Translations under genes and position numbers: made by a program
Notes under the pieces: model-generated
Databases searched by the model: none
What the model was told of the DNA's origin: nothing
The model's input: the letters and a program-made list of their open reading frames with translations, nothing else
Assembly: GCA_946800325.1 (NCBI GenBank)
Contig: OX326956.1
Coordinates: forward strand, 72,613,087-72,677,086
DNA: 64,000 nucleotides
Origin: Luzula sylvatica
Lineage: Eukaryota; Streptophyta; Magnoliopsida; Poales; Juncaceae
Reading direction: 5' to 3'
Part shown: positions 48,219 through 62,599 of the stretch, piece by piece
Position numbering within the stretch: position 1 is the stretch's first letter
Layout of the letters: each line of letters begins with the position of its first letter

Positions 48219-50769
48219 GTAATTTAATCCTCAATTATTGAATATGAAGATTATCACATTGTAACTTTCTCATACTTTCTCCAAATGGCACGATCTTTAT
48301 ATCAAAATCGCTCGCCTCGATGAGAGGAATGCAGCAGCGCGGCCGAATTTTGGAAAGTACGTATTTTGAACCCGAATTAACAAAAAACACAGTTTTTTTT
48401 GTAATTTCATCTTGAATTATTGAATATGAAGATTGTCCAATTGTAGTTTTCTCAATCTTTCTCCAAATGGCATGATTTTTATATCAAAATCGCCCGCCCC
48501 GGCGAGAGGAATACAGCAGCGCGAACGAATTTGGGAAATTATGTATTTTGAACCCGAATTATCAGAAAATACAGTTTTTTTGGTAATTTCATCTTCAATT
48601 ATTGAATATGAAGATTATCACATTGTAACTTTCTCATACTTTCTCCAAATGGCACGATCTTTATATCAAAATCGCTCGCCTCGACGAGAGGAATACAGCA
48701 GCGCGACCGAATTTGGGAAATTACGTATTTTGAACCCGAATTAACAAAAAACACAGTTTTTTTTTGTAATTTCATCTTGAATTATTTAATATGAAGATTG
48801 TCCGATTGTATCTTTCTCAATCTTTCGCCAAATGGCATGATTTTTATATCAAAATCGCCCGCCCCGGCGAGAGGAATACAGCAACGCGAACGAATTTGGG
48901 AAATTATGTATTTTGAACACGAATTATCAGAAAATACAGTTTTTTTGGTAATTTCATCTTGAATTATTGAATATGAAGATTATCACATTGTAACTTTCTC
49001 ATACTTTCTCCAAATGGCACGATCTTTATATCAAAATCGCTCGCCTCGACGAGAGGAATGCAGCAGCGCGACCGAATTTGGGAAATTACGTATTTTGAAC
49101 CCGAATTATCAAAAAAAAACAGTTTTTTTTTGTAATTTCATCTTGAATTATTGAATATGAAGATTGTCCGATTGTATCTTTCTCAATCTTTCTCCAAATG
49201 GTACGATTTTTATATCAAAATCGCTCGCCCCGGCGAGAGGAATACAGCAGCGTGAACGAATTTTGGAAATTATGTGTTTTGAACCCGAATTAACAGAAAA
49301 TACAGTTTTTTTGGTAATTTCATCCTGAATTATTGAATATGAAGATTATCACATTGTAACTTTCTCATACTTTCTCCAAATGGCACGATCTTTATATCAA
49401 AATCGCTCGCCTCGACGAGAGGAATGCAGCACCGCCGCCGAATTTGGGAAATTACGTATTTTGAACCGGAATTAACAAAAAACACAGTTTTTTTTGTAAT
49501 TTCATCTTGAATTATTGAATATGAAGATTGTCCAATTGTAGCTTTCTCAATCTTTCTACAAATGGCACGATTTTTATATCAAAATCGCCCGTCCCGGCGA
49601 GAGGAATACAGCAGCGCGAACGAATTTGGGAAATTATGTATTTTGAACCCGAATTAACAGAAAATACAGTTTTTTTGGTAATTTCATCCTGAATTATTGA
49701 ATATGAAGATTATCACATTGTAACTTTCTCATACTTTCTCCAAATGGCACGATCTTTATATCAAAATCGCTCGCCTCGACGAGAGGAATGCAGCAGCGCG
49801 ACCGAATTTGGGAAATTACGTATTTTGAACCCGAATTAACAAAAAACACAGTTTTTTTTGTAATTTAATCTTGAATTATTGAATATGAAGATTGTCCGAT
49901 TGCATCTTTCTCAATCTTTCTCCAAATGGCACGATTTTTATATCAAAATCGCTCGCCCCGGCGAGAGGAATACATCAGCGCGAACGAATTTGGGAAATTA
50001 TGTATTTTGAACCCGAATTAACAGAAAATACAGTTTTTTGGGTAATTTCATCCTGAATTATTGAATATTAAGATTATCACAATGTAACTTTCTCATACTT
50101 TCTCCAAATGGCACGATCTTTATATCAAAATCGCTCGCCTCGACGAGAGGAATGCAGCCGCGTGTCCAAATTTGGGAAATAACGTATTTTGAACCCGAAT
50201 TAACAAAAAATACAGTTTTTTTTGTAATTTCGTCTTGAATTATTGAATATGAAGATTGTCCAATTGTAGCTTTCTCAATCTTTCTCCAAATGGCACGATT
50301 TTTATATCAAAATCGCACGCCCCGGCGGGAGGAATACAGCAGCGCGAACGAATTTGGGAAATTATGTATTATGAACCCGAATTAACAGAAAATACAATTT
50401 TTTTGGTAATTTCATCCTGAATTATTGAATATGAAGATTATCACATTGTAACTTTCTCATACTTTCTCCAAATGGCACGATCTTTATATCAAAATCGCTC
50501 GCCTCGACGAAAGGAATGCAGCAGCACGACCGAATTTGGGAAATTACGTATTTTGAACCCGAATTAACAAAAAACACAGTTTTTTTTGTAATTTCATCTT
50601 GAATTATTGAATATGAAGATTGTCCGATTGTATCTTTCTCAATCTTTCTCCAAATGGCACGATTTTTATATCAAAATCGCTCGCCCCGGCGAGAGGAATA
50701 CAGCAGCGCGAACGAATTTGGGAAATTATGTATTTTGAACCCGAATTAACAGAAAATACAGTTTTTTGG

Positions 50770-51132
50770 GTAATTTCATCCTGAATTATTGAATATTAAG
50801 ATTATCACATTGTAACTTTCTCATACTTTCTCCAAATGGCACGATCTTTATATCAAAATCGCTCGCCTCGACGAGAGGAATGCAGCTCCGCGGCCGAATT
50901 TGGGAAATTACGTATTTTGAACCCGAATTAACAAAAAAAACAGTTTTTTTGGTAATTTCATCCTGAATTATTGAATATGAAGATTATCACATTGTAACTT
51001 TCTCATACTTTCTCCAAATGGCACGATCTTTATATCAAAATCGCTCGCCTCGACGAGAGGAATGCAGCTCCGCGGCCGAATTTGGGAAATTACGTATTTT
51101 GAACCCGAATTAACAAAAAAACAGTTTTTTTT
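50770..51132 (+). repeat. Two consecutive type A monomers
   Basis: A monomers begin at 50,770 and 50,952. Both carry the private GCAGCTCCGCGGCCG variant followed by a shared A-run before CAG, so the second arose by tandem copying of a single monomer, or by an exchange out of dimer register. Confidence 0.8.
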
Positions 51133-52224
51133 GTAATTTCATCTTGAATTATTGAATATGAAGATTGTCCGATTGGATCTTTCTCAATCTTTCTCCAAAT
51201 GGTACGATTTTTATATCAAAATCGCTCGCCCCGGCGAGAGGAATACAGCAGCGTGAACGAATTTGGGAAATTATGTATTTTGAACCCGAATTAACAGAAA
51301 ATACAGTTTTTTTGGTAATTTCATCCTGAATTATTGAATATGAAGATTATCACATTGTAACTTTCTCATACTTTCTCCAAATGGCACGATCTTTATATCA
51401 AAATCGCTCGCCTCGACGAGAGGAATGCAGCACCGCCGCCGAATTTGGGAAATTACGTATTTTGAACCGGAATTAACAAAAAACACAGTTTTTTTTGTAA
51501 TTTCATCTTGAATTATTGAATATGAAGATTGTCCAATTGTAGCTTTCTCAATCTTTCTACAAATGGCACGATTTTTATATCAAAATCGCCCGTCCCGGCG
51601 AGAGGAATACAGCAGCGCGAACGAATTTGGGAAATTATGTATTTTGAACCCGAATTAACAGAAAATACAGTTTTTTTGGTAATTTCATCCTGAATTATTG
51701 AATATGAAGATTGTCACATTGTAACTTTCTTATATTTTCTCAAAATGGCACGATCTTTATATCAAAATCGCTCGCCTCGACGAGAGGAATGCAGCCGCGT
51801 GTCCGAATTTGGGAAATAACGTATTTTGAACCCGAATTAACAAAAAATACAGTTTTTTTTGTAATTTCGTCTTGAATTATTGAATATGAAGATTGTCCAA
51901 TTGTAGCTTTCTCAATCTTTCTCCAAATGGCACGATTTTTATATCAAAATCGCACGCCCCGGCGAGAGGAATACAGCAGCGCGAACGAATTTGGGAAATT
52001 ATGTATTCTGAACCCGAATTAACAGAAAATACAGTTTTTTTGGTAATTTCATCCTGAATTATTGAATATGAAGATTATCACATTGTAACTTTCTCATACT
52101 TTCTCCAAATGGCACGATCTTTATATCAAAATCGCTCGCCTCGACGAGAGGAATGCAGCTCCGCGGCCGAATTTGGGAAATTACGTATTTTGAACCCGAA
52201 TTAACAAAAAAAACAGTTTTTTTT

Positions 52225-52952
52225 GTAATTTCATCTTGAATTATTGAATATGAAGATTGTCCGATTGTATCTTTCTCAATCTTTCTCCAAATGGTATGAT
52301 TTTTATATCAAAATCGCTCGCCCCGGCGAGAGGGATACAGCAGCGTGAACGAATTTGGGAAATTATGTATTTTGAACCCGAATTAACAGAAAATACAGTT
52401 TTTTTGGTAATTTCATCCTGAATTATTGAATATGATGATTATCACATTGTAACTTTCTCATACTTTCTCCAAATGGCACGATCTTTATATCAAAATCGCT
52501 CGCCTCGACGAGAGGAATGCAGCAACGCGTCCCAATTTGGGAAATTTCGTATTTTGAACCCGAATTAACAAAAAACACAGTTTTTTTTGTAATTTCATCT
52601 TGAATTATTGAATATGAAGATTGTCCGATTGTATCTTTCTCAATCTTTCTCCAAATGGTACGATTTTTATATCAAAATCGCTCGCCCCGGCGAGAGGGAT
52701 ACAGCAGCGTGAACGAATTTGGGAAATTATGTATTTTGAACCCGAATTAACAGAAAATACAGTTTTTTTGGTAATTTCATCCTGAATTATTGAATATGAA
52801 GATTATCACATTGTAGCTTTCTCATACTTTCTCCAAATGGCACGATCTTTATATCAAAATCGCTCGCCTCGACGAGAGGAATGCAGCAACGCGTCCCAAT
52901 TTGGGAAATTGCGTATTTTGAACCCGAATTAACAAAAAACACAGTTTTTTTT
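52225..52952 (+). repeat. Recent duplication of one 364-bp dimer
   Basis: The two B+A dimers (52,225-52,588 and 52,589-52,952) share rare variants: GAGAGGGATACAGCAGCGTG in B and GCAGCAACGCGTCCC in A. The copies are 364 bp apart. Confidence 0.8.
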
Positions 52953-53315
52953 GTAATTTCATCTGGAATTATTGAATATGAAGATTGTCCAATTGTGGGT
53001 TTCTCAATCTTTCTCCAAATGGCACGATTTTTATATCAAAATCGCCCATCCCGGCGAGAGGAATACAGCAGCGCGAACGAATTTGGGAAATTACGTATTT
53101 TGAACCCGAATTAACAAAAAATACAGTTTTTTTGTAATTTCATCTTGAATTATTGAATATGAAGATTGTCCAATTGTAACTTTCTCAATCTTTCTCCAAA
53201 TGGCATGATTGTTATATCAAAATCGCCCGCCCCGGCGATAGGAATACAGCAGCGCGAACGAATTTGAGAAATTATGTATTTTGAACCCGAATTAACGGAA
53301 AATACAGTTTTTTTG
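52953..53315 (+). repeat. Marker B-B pair, copy 4
   Basis: It lies 5,097 bp (28 monomers) after copy 3. It is followed by an A monomer with CTCGATGAGAGG and GCAGCTCGGCCG, the same follower as copy 2, linking copies 2 and 4 more closely. Confidence 0.8.
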
Positions 53316-55863
53316 GTAATTTCATCCTGAATTATTGAATATGAAGATTATCACATTGGAACTTTCTCATACTTTCTCCAAATGGCACGATCTTTATATC
53401 AAAATCGCTCGCCTCGATGAGAGGAATGCAGCAGCTCGGCCGAATTTTGGAAATTACGTATTTTGAACCCGAATTAACAAAAAACACAGTTTTTTTTTGT
53501 AATTTCATCTTGAATTATTGAATATGAAGATTGTCCGATTGTATCTTTCTCAATCTTTCTCCAAATGGCACGATTTTTATATCAAAATCGCTCGCCCCGG
53601 CGAGAGGAATACAGCAGCGCGAACGAATTTGGGAAATTATGTATTTTGAACCCGAATTAACAGAAAATACAGTTTTTTTGGTAATTTCATCCTGAATTAT
53701 TGAATATGAAGATTATCACATTGTAACTTTCTCATACTTTCTCCAAATGGCACGATTTTTATATCAAAATCGCTCGCCTCGGCGAGAGGAATGCAGCATC
53801 GCGGCCGAATTTGGGAAATTACGTATTTTGAACCCGAATTAACAAAAAACACAGTTTTTTTTGTAATTTCATCTTGAATTATTGAATATGAAGATTGTCC
53901 AATTGTAGCTTTCTCAATCTTTCTACAAATGGCACGATTTTTATATCAAAATCGCCCGCCCCGGCGAGAGGAATATAGCAGCGCGAACGAATTTGGGAAA
54001 TTATGTATTTTGAACCCGAATTAACAGAAAATACAGTTTTTTTGGTAATTTCATCCTGAATTATTGAATATGAAGATTATCACATTGTAACTTTCTTATA
54101 CTTTCTCCAAATGGCACGATCTTTATATCAAAATCGCTCGCCTCGACGAGAGGAATGCAGCCGCGTGTCCGAATTTGGGAAATAACGTACTTTGAATCCG
54201 AATTAACAAAAAATACAGTTTTTTTTGTAATTTCATCTTGAATTATTGAATATGAAGATTGTCCAATTGTAGCTTTCTCAATCTTTCTCCAAATGGCACG
54301 ATTTTTATATCAAAATCGCACGCCCCGGCGAGAGGAATACAGCATCGCGAACGAATTTGGGAAATTATGTATTCTGAACCCGAATTAACAGAAAATACAG
54401 TTTTTTTGGTAATTTCATCCTGAATTATTGAATATGAAGATTATCACATTGTAACTTTCTCATACTTTCTCCAAATGGCACGATCTTTATATCAAAATCG
54501 CTCGCCTCGACGAGAGGAATGCAGCACCGCCGCCGAATTTGGGAAATTACGTATTTTGAACCGGAATTAACAAAAAACACAGTTTTTTTTGTAATTTCAT
54601 CTTGAATTATTGAATATGAAGATTGTCCAATTGTAGGTTTCTCAATCTTTCTACAAATGGCACGACATTTATATCAAAATCGCCCGTCCCGGCGAGAGGA
54701 ATACAGCAGCGCGAACGAATTTGGGAAATTACGTATTTTGAACCCGAATTAACAAAATATACAGTTTTTTTGTAATTTCATCTTGAATTATTGAATATGA
54801 AGATTGTCCAATTGTAACTTTCTCAATTTTTCTCCAAATGGCATGATTTTTATATCAAAATCGCCCGCCCCGGCGAGAGGAATACAGCAGCGCGAACGAA
54901 TTTGAGAAATTATGTATTTTGAACCCGAATTAACGGAAAATACAGTTTTTTTGGTAATTTCATCCTGAATTATTGAATATGAAGATTATCACATTGTAAC
55001 TTTCTTATACTTTCTCCAAATGGCACGATCTTTATATCAAAATCGCTCGCCTCGACGAGAGGAATGCAGCCGCGTGTCCGAATTTGGGAAATAACGTATT
55101 TTGAATCCGAATTAACAAAAAATACAGTTTTTTTTGTAATTTCATCTTGAATTATTGAATATGAAGATTGTCCAATTGTAGCTTTCTCAATCTTTCTCCA
55201 AATGGCACGATTTTTATATCAAAATCGCACGCCCCGGCGAGAGGAATACAGCAGCGCGAACGAATTTGGGAAATTATGTATTCTGAACCCGAATTAACAG
55301 AAAATACAGTTTTTTTGGTAATTTCATCCTGAATTATTGAATATGAAGATTATCACATTGTAACTTTCTCATACTTTCTCCAAATGGCACGATCTTTATA
55401 TCAAAATCGCTCGCCTCGACGAGAGGAATGCAGCTCCGCGGCCGAATTTGGGAAATTACGTATTTTGAACCCGAATTAACAAAAAAAACAGTTTTTTTTG
55501 TAATTTCATCTTGAATTATTGAATATGAAGATTGTCCGATTGTATCTTTCTCAATCTTTCTCCAAATGGCACGATTTTTATATCAAAATCGCTCGCCCCG
55601 GCGAGAGGAATACAGCAGCGCGAACGAATTTTGGAAATTATGTATTTTGAACCCGAATTAACAGAAAATACAGTTTTTTTGGTAATTTCATCCTGAATTA
55701 TTGAATATGAAGATTATCGCATTGTAACTTTCTCATACTTTCTCCAAATGGCACGATCTTTATATCAAAATCGCTCGCCTCGACGAGAGGAATGTAGCAT
55801 CGCGGCCGAATTTAGGAAATTACGTATTTTGAACCCGAATTAACAAAAAACACAGTTTTTTTT

Positions 55864-56409
55864 GTAATTTCATCTTGAATTATTGAATATGAAGATTGTC
55901 CAATTGTAGCTTTCTCAATCTTTCTCCAAATGGCACGATTTTTATATCAAAATCGCACGCCCCGGCGAGAGGAATACAGCAGCGCGAACGAATTTGGGAA
56001 ATTATGTATTCTGAACCCGAATTAACAAAAAACACAGTTTTTTTTGTAATTTCATCTTGAATTATTGAATATGAAGATTGTCCAATTGTGGCTTTCTCAA
56101 TCTTTCTCCAAATGGCACGATTTTTATATCAAAATCGCCCGTCCTGGCGAGTGGAATACAGCAGCGCGAACGAATTTGGGAAATTACGTATTTTGAACCC
56201 GAATTAACAAAAAACACAGTTTTTTTTGTAATTTCATCTTGAATTATTGAATATGAAGATTGTCCGATTGTATCTTTGTCAATCTTTCTCCAAATGGCAC
56301 GATTTTTATATCAAAATCGCTCGCCCCGGCGAGAGGAATACAGCATCGCGAACGAATTTGGGAAATTATGTATTTTGAACCCGAATTAACAGAAAATACA
56401 GTTTTTTGG
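55864..56409 (+). repeat. Three consecutive type B monomers
   Basis: B monomers begin at 55,864, 56,046 and 56,228. The first starts as B but ends in TTCTGAACCC with an A-type CAAAAAACACAG tail; the second (GTCCTGGCGAGTGG) also has an A-like end. Out-of-register exchange would remove the A monomers and leave such ends. Confidence 0.75.
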
Positions 56410-59324
56410 GTAATTTCATCCTGAATTATTGAATATGAAGATTATCACATTGTAACTTTCTCATACTTTCTCCAAATGGCACGATCTTTATATCAAAATC
56501 GCTCGCCTCGACGAGAGGAATGCAGCACCGCGGCAGAATTTGGGAAATTACGTATTTTGAACCCGAATTAACAAAAAACACAGTTTTTTTTGTAATTTCA
56601 TCTTGAATTATTGAATATGAAGATTGTCCAATTGTAGGTTTCTCAATCTTTCTACAAATGGCACGATTTTTATATCAAAATCGCCCGCCCCGGCGAGAGG
56701 AATACAGCAGCGCGAACGAATTTGGGAAATTATGTATTTTGAACCCGAATTAACAGAAAATACAGTTTTTTTGGTAATTTCATCCTGAATTATTGAATAT
56801 GAAGATTATCACATTATAACTTTTTTATACTTTCTTTAAATGGCACGATCTTTATATCAAAATCGCTCGCCTCGACGAGAGGAATGCAGCCGCGTGTCCG
56901 AATTTGGGAAATAACGTATTTTGAATCCGAATTAACAAAAAATACAGTTTTTTTTGTAATTTCATCTTGAATTATTGAATATGAAGATTGTCCAATTGTA
57001 GCTTTCTCAATCTTTCTCCAAATGGCACGATTTTTATATCAAAATCGCACGCCCCGGCGAGAGGAATACAGCAGCGCGAACGAATTTGGGAAATTATGTA
57101 TTCTGAACCCGAATTAACAGAAAATACAGTTTTTTTGGTAATTTCATCCTGAATTATTGAATATGAAGATTATCACATTGTAACTTTCTCATACTTTCTC
57201 CAAATGGCACGATCTTTATATCAAAATCGCTCGCCTCGACGAGAGGAATGCAGCTTCGCGGCCGAATTTGGGAAATTACGTATTTTGAACCTGAATTAAC
57301 AAAAAAAACAGTTTTTTTTGTAATTTCATCTTGAATTATTGAATATGAAGATTGTCCGATTGTATCTTTCTCAATCTTTCTACAAATGGCACGATTTTTA
57401 TATCAAAATCGCTCGCCCCGGCGAGAGGAATACAGCAGCGCGAACGAATTTTGGAAATTATGTATTTTGAACCCGAATTAACAGAAAATACAGTTTTTTT
57501 GGTAATTTCATCCTGAATTATTGAATATGAAGATTATCACATTGTAACTTTCTCATACTTTCTCCAAATGGCACGATCTTTATATCAAAATCGCTCGCCT
57601 CGACGAGAGGAATGTAGCATCGCGACCGAATTTGGCAAATTACGTATTTTGAACCCGAATTAACAAAAAACTCAGTTTTTTTTGTAATTTCATCTTGAAT
57701 TATTGAATACGAAGATTGTCCAATTGTAGATTTCTCAATCTTTCTCCAAATGGCACGATTTTTATATCAAAATCGCACGCCCCGGCGAGAGGAATACAGC
57801 AGTGCGAACGAATTTGGGAAATTATGTATTCTGAACCCGAATTAACAGAAAATACAGTTTTTTTTGGTAATTTCATCCTGAATTATTGAATATGAAGATT
57901 ATCACATTGTAACTTTCTCATACTTTCTCCAAATGGCACGATCTTTATATCTAAATCGCTCGCCTCGACGAGAGGAATACAGCCGCGCGGCCGAATTTGG
58001 GAAATTACGTATTTTGAACCCGAATTAACAAAAAACACAGTTTTTTTTGTAATTTCATCTTGAATTATTGAATATGAAGATTGTCCAATTGTGGCTTTCT
58101 CAATCTTTCTCCAAATGGCACGATTTTTATATCAAAATCGCCCGTCCTGGCGAGAGGAATACAGCAGCACGAACGAATTTGGGAAATTACGTATTTTGAA
58201 CCCGAATTAACAAAAAATACAGTTTTTTTTGTAATTTCATCTTGAATTATTGAATATGAAGATTGTCCAATTGTAGCTTTCTCAATCTTTCTCCAAATGG
58301 CATGATTTTTATATCAAAATCGCCCGCCCCGGCGAGAGGAATACAGCAGCGCGAACGAATTTGGGAAATTATGTATTTTGAACCCGAATTAACAGAAAAT
58401 ACAGTTTTTTTGGTAATTTCATCCTGAATTATTGAATATGAAGATTATCACATTGTAACTTTCTCATACTTTCTCCAAATGACACGATTTTTATACCAAA
58501 ATCGCTCGCCTCGACGAGAGGAATACAGCAGCGCGGCCGAATTTGGGAAATTACGTATTTTGAACCCGAATTAACAAAAAACACAGTTTTTTTTGTAATT
58601 TCATCTTGAATTATTGAATATGAAGATTGTCCAATTGTGGCTTTCTCAATCTTTCTCCAAATGGCACGATTTTTATATCAAAATCGCCCGTCCTGGCGGG
58701 AGGAATACAGCAGCGCGAACGAATTTGGGAAATTACGTATTTTGAACCCGAATTAACAAAAAATACAGTTTTTTTTGTAATTTCATCTTGAATTATTGAA
58801 TATGAAGATTGTCCAATTGTAGCTTTCTCAATCTTTCTCCAAATGGCATGATTTTTATATCAAAATCGCCCGCCCCGGCGAGAGGAATACAGCAGCGTGA
58901 ACAAATTTGGGAAATTATGTATTTTGAACCCGAATTAACAGAAAATACAATTTTTTTGGTAATTTCATCCTGAATTATTGAATATGTGGATTATCACATT
59001 GTAACTTTCTCATACTTTCTCCAATTGGCACGATCTTTATATCAAAATCGCTCGCCTCGACGAGAGGAATGCAGCAACGCGGCCGAATTTGCGAAATTAC
59101 GTATTTTGAACCCGAATTAACAAAAAACACAGTTTTTTTTTGTAATTTCATCTTGAATTATTGAATATGAAGATTGTCCAATTGTAGCTTTCTCAATCTT
59201 TCGCCAAATGGCATGATTTTTCTATCAAAATCGCCCGCCCCGGCGAGAGGAATACAGCCGCGCGAACGAATTTGGGAAATTATGTATTTTGAACCCGAAT
59301 TAACAAAAAATACAGTTTTTTTGG

Positions 59325-60780
59325 TAATTTCATCCTGAATTATTGAATATGAAGATTATCACATTGTAACTTTCTCATACTTTCTCCAAATGGCACGATC
59401 TTTATATCAAAATCGCTCGCCTCGACGAGAGGAATGCAGCAGCGCGACCGAATTTGGGAAATTACGTATTTTGAACCCGAATTAACAAAAAACACAGTTT
59501 TTTTTGTAATTTCATCTTGAATTATTGAATATGAAGATTGTCCGATTGTATCTTTGTCAATCTTTCTCCAAATGGCACGATTTTTATATCAAAATCGCTC
59601 GCCCCGGCGAGAGGAATACATCATCGCGAACGAATTTGGGAAATTATGTATTTTGAACCCGAATTAACAGAAAATACAGTTTTTTGGGTAATTTCATCCT
59701 GAATTATTGAATATGAAGATTATCACATTGTAACTTTCTCATACTTTCTCCAAATGGCACGATCTTTATATCAAAATCGCTCGCCTCGACGAGAGGAATG
59801 CAGCTCCGCGGCCGAATTTGGGAAATTACGTATTTTGAACCCAAATTAACAAAAAAAACTGTTTTTTTTGTAATTTCATCTTGAATTATTGAATATGAAG
59901 ATTGTCTGATTGTATCTTTCTCAATCTTTCTCCAAATGGCACGATTTTTATATCAAAATCGCTCGCCCCAGCGAGAGGAATACAGCATCGCGAACGAATT
60001 TGGGAAATTATGTATTTTGAACCCGAATTAACAGAAAATACAGTTTTTTTGGTAATTTCATCCTGAATTATTGAATATGAAGATTATCACATTGTAACTT
60101 TCTCATACTTTCTCCAAATGGCACGATCTTTATATCAAAATCGCTCGCCTCGACGAGAGGAATGCAGCACCGCGGCCGAATTTGGGAAATTACGTATTTT
60201 GAACCCGAATTAACAAAAAACACAGTTTCTTTTGTAATTTCATCTTGAATTATTGAATATGAAGATTGTCCAATTGTAGCTTTCTCAATCTTTCTACAAA
60301 TGGCACGATTTTTATATCAAAATCGCCCGCCCCGGCGAGAGGAATACAGCAGCGCGAACGAATTTGGGAAATTATGTATTTTGAACCCGAATTAACAGAA
60401 AATACAGTTTTTTTGGTAATTTCATCCTGAATTATTGACTGTGAAGATTATCACATTGTAACTTTCTTATACTTTCTCCAAATGGCACGATCTTTATATC
60501 AAAATCGCTCGCCTCGACAAGAGGAATGCAGCCGCGTGTCCGAATTTGGGAAATAACGTATTTTGAATCCGAATTAACAAAAAATACAGTTTTTTTGGTA
60601 ATTTCATCTTGAATTATTGAATATGAAGATTGTCCAATTGTAGCTTTCTCAATCTTTCTCCAAATGGCACGATTTTTATATCAAAATCGCACGCCCCGGC
60701 GAGAGGAATACAGCAGCGCGAACGAATTTGGGAAATTATGTATTCTGAACCCGAATTAACAGAAAATACAGTTTTTTTGT
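59325..60780 (+). repeat. 1,456-bp segmental duplication, copy 1 (eight monomers)
   Basis: Contains a string of private variants in fixed order: ATCTTTGTCAATC, GAATACATCATCGCG, AAAAAACTGTTTT, GATTGTCTGATTG, GCCCCAGCGAG, CACAGTTTCTTTTG, TTGACTGTGAAG, CTCGACAAGAGG and TTTTTTTGTTAATTTC. Each recurs 1,456 bp later. Length equals eight monomers exactly, so dimer phase is preserved. Confidence 0.9.
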
Positions 60781-62236
60781 TAATTTCATCCTGAATTATT
60801 GAATATGAAGATTATCACATTGTAACTTTCTCATACTTTCTCCAAATGGCACGATCTTTATATCAAAATCGCTCGCCTCGACGAGAGGAATGCAGCAGCG
60901 CGACCGAATTTGGGAAATTACGTATTTTGAACCCGAATTAACAAAAAACACAGTTTTTTTTGTAATTTCATCTTGAATTATTGAATATGAAGATTGTCCG
61001 ATTGTATCTTTGTCAATCTTTCTCCAAATGGCACGATTTTTATATCAAAATCGCTCGCCCCGGCGAGAGGAATACATCATCGCGAACGAATTTGGGAAAT
61101 TATGTATTTTGAACCCGAATTAACAGAAAATACAGTTTTTTGGGTAATTTCATCCTGAATTATTGAATATGAAGATTATCACATTGTAACTTTCTCATAC
61201 TTTCTCCAAATGGCACGATCTTTATATCAAAATCGCTCGCCTCGACGAGAGGAATGCAGCTCCGCGGCCGAATTTGGGAAATTACGTATTTTGAACCCAA
61301 ATTAACAAAAAAAACTGTTTTTTTTGTAATTTCATCTTGAATTATTGAATATGAAGATTGTCTGATTGTATCTTTCTCAATCTTTCTCCAAATGGCACGA
61401 TTTTTATATCAAAATCGCTCGCCCCAGCGAGAGGAATACAGCATCGCGAACGAATTTGGGAAATTATGTATTTTGAACCCGAATTAACAGAAAATACAGT
61501 TTTTTTGGTAATTTCATCCTGAATTATTGAATATGAAGATTATCACATTGTAACTTTCTCATACTTTCTCCAAATGGCACGATCTTTATATCAAAATCGC
61601 TCGCCTCGACGAGAGGAATGCAGCACCGCGGCCGAATTTGGGAAATTACGTATTTTGAACCCGAATTAACAAAAAACACAGTTTCTTTTGTAATTTCATC
61701 TTGAATTATTGAATATGAAGATTGTCCAATTGTAGCTTTCTCAATCTTTCTACAAATGGCACGATTTTTATATCAAAATCGCCCGCCCCGGCGAGAGGAA
61801 TACAGCAGCGCGAACGAATTTGGGAAATTATGTATTTTGAACCTGAATTAACAGAAAATACAGTTTTTTTGGTAATTTCATCCTGAATTATTGACTATGA
61901 AGATTATCACATTGTAACTTTCTTATACTTTCTCCAAATGGCACGATCTTTATATCAAAATCGCTCGCCTCGACAAGAGGAATGCAGCCGCGTGTCCGAA
62001 TTTGGGAAATAACGTATTTTGAATCCGAATTAACAAAAAATACAGTTTTTTTGGTAATTTCATCTTGAATTATTGAATATGAAGATTGTCCAATTGTAGC
62101 TTTCTCAATCTTTCTCCAAATGGCACGATTTTTATATCAAAATCGCACGCCCCGGCGAGAGGAATACAGCAGCGCGAACGAATTTGGGAAATTATGTATT
62201 CTGAACCCGAATTAACAGAAAATACAGTTTTTTTGT
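60781..62236 (+). repeat. 1,456-bp segmental duplication, copy 2
   Basis: Near-identical to the preceding block. I noticed two differences (TTGACTATGAAG for TTGACTGTGAAG, GAACCTGAATT for GAACCCGAATT). The match fades within the next monomer (CTTATAC, GCAGCTCCGCGG), giving the right limit. This is the youngest large duplication visible in the 182-bp array. Confidence 0.9.
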
Positions 62237-62417
62237 TAATTTCATCCTGAATTATTGAATATGAAGATTATCACATTGTAACTTTCTTATACTTTCTCCA
62301 AATGGCACGATCTTTATATCAAAATCGCTCGCCTCGACGAGAGGAATGCAGCTCCGCGGCCGAATTTGGGAAATTACGTATTTTGAACCCGAATTAACAA
62401 AAAAAACAGTTTTTTTT

Positions 62418-62599
62418 GTAATTTCATCTTGAATTATTGAATATGAAGATTGTCCGATTGTATCTTTCTCATACTTTCTCCAAATGGCACAATCTTTATA
62501 TCAAAATCGCTCGCCTCGACGAGAGGAATGTAGCATCGCGGCCGAATTTGGGAAATTACGTATTTTGAACCCGAATTAACAAAAAACACAGTTTTTTTT
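62418..62599 (+). repeat. B/A chimeric monomer
   Basis: Starts as B (CATCTTGAATT, GATTGTCCGATTGTATC) and changes to A at CTCATACTTTC near 62,469, continuing as A to its end (CTCGACGAGAGG, GCGGCCG). The switch falls within the CTTTCTC sequence shared by both types. Confidence 0.8.

Noticed and set aside
5400..62236. Assembly artefact as the cause of the large duplications
   Set aside because: Not excluded, but copies differ by scattered substitutions and whole-unit indels (for example the 3,640 versus 3,610 offsets, and the hairpin change at 29,907), which simple misassembly would not produce.
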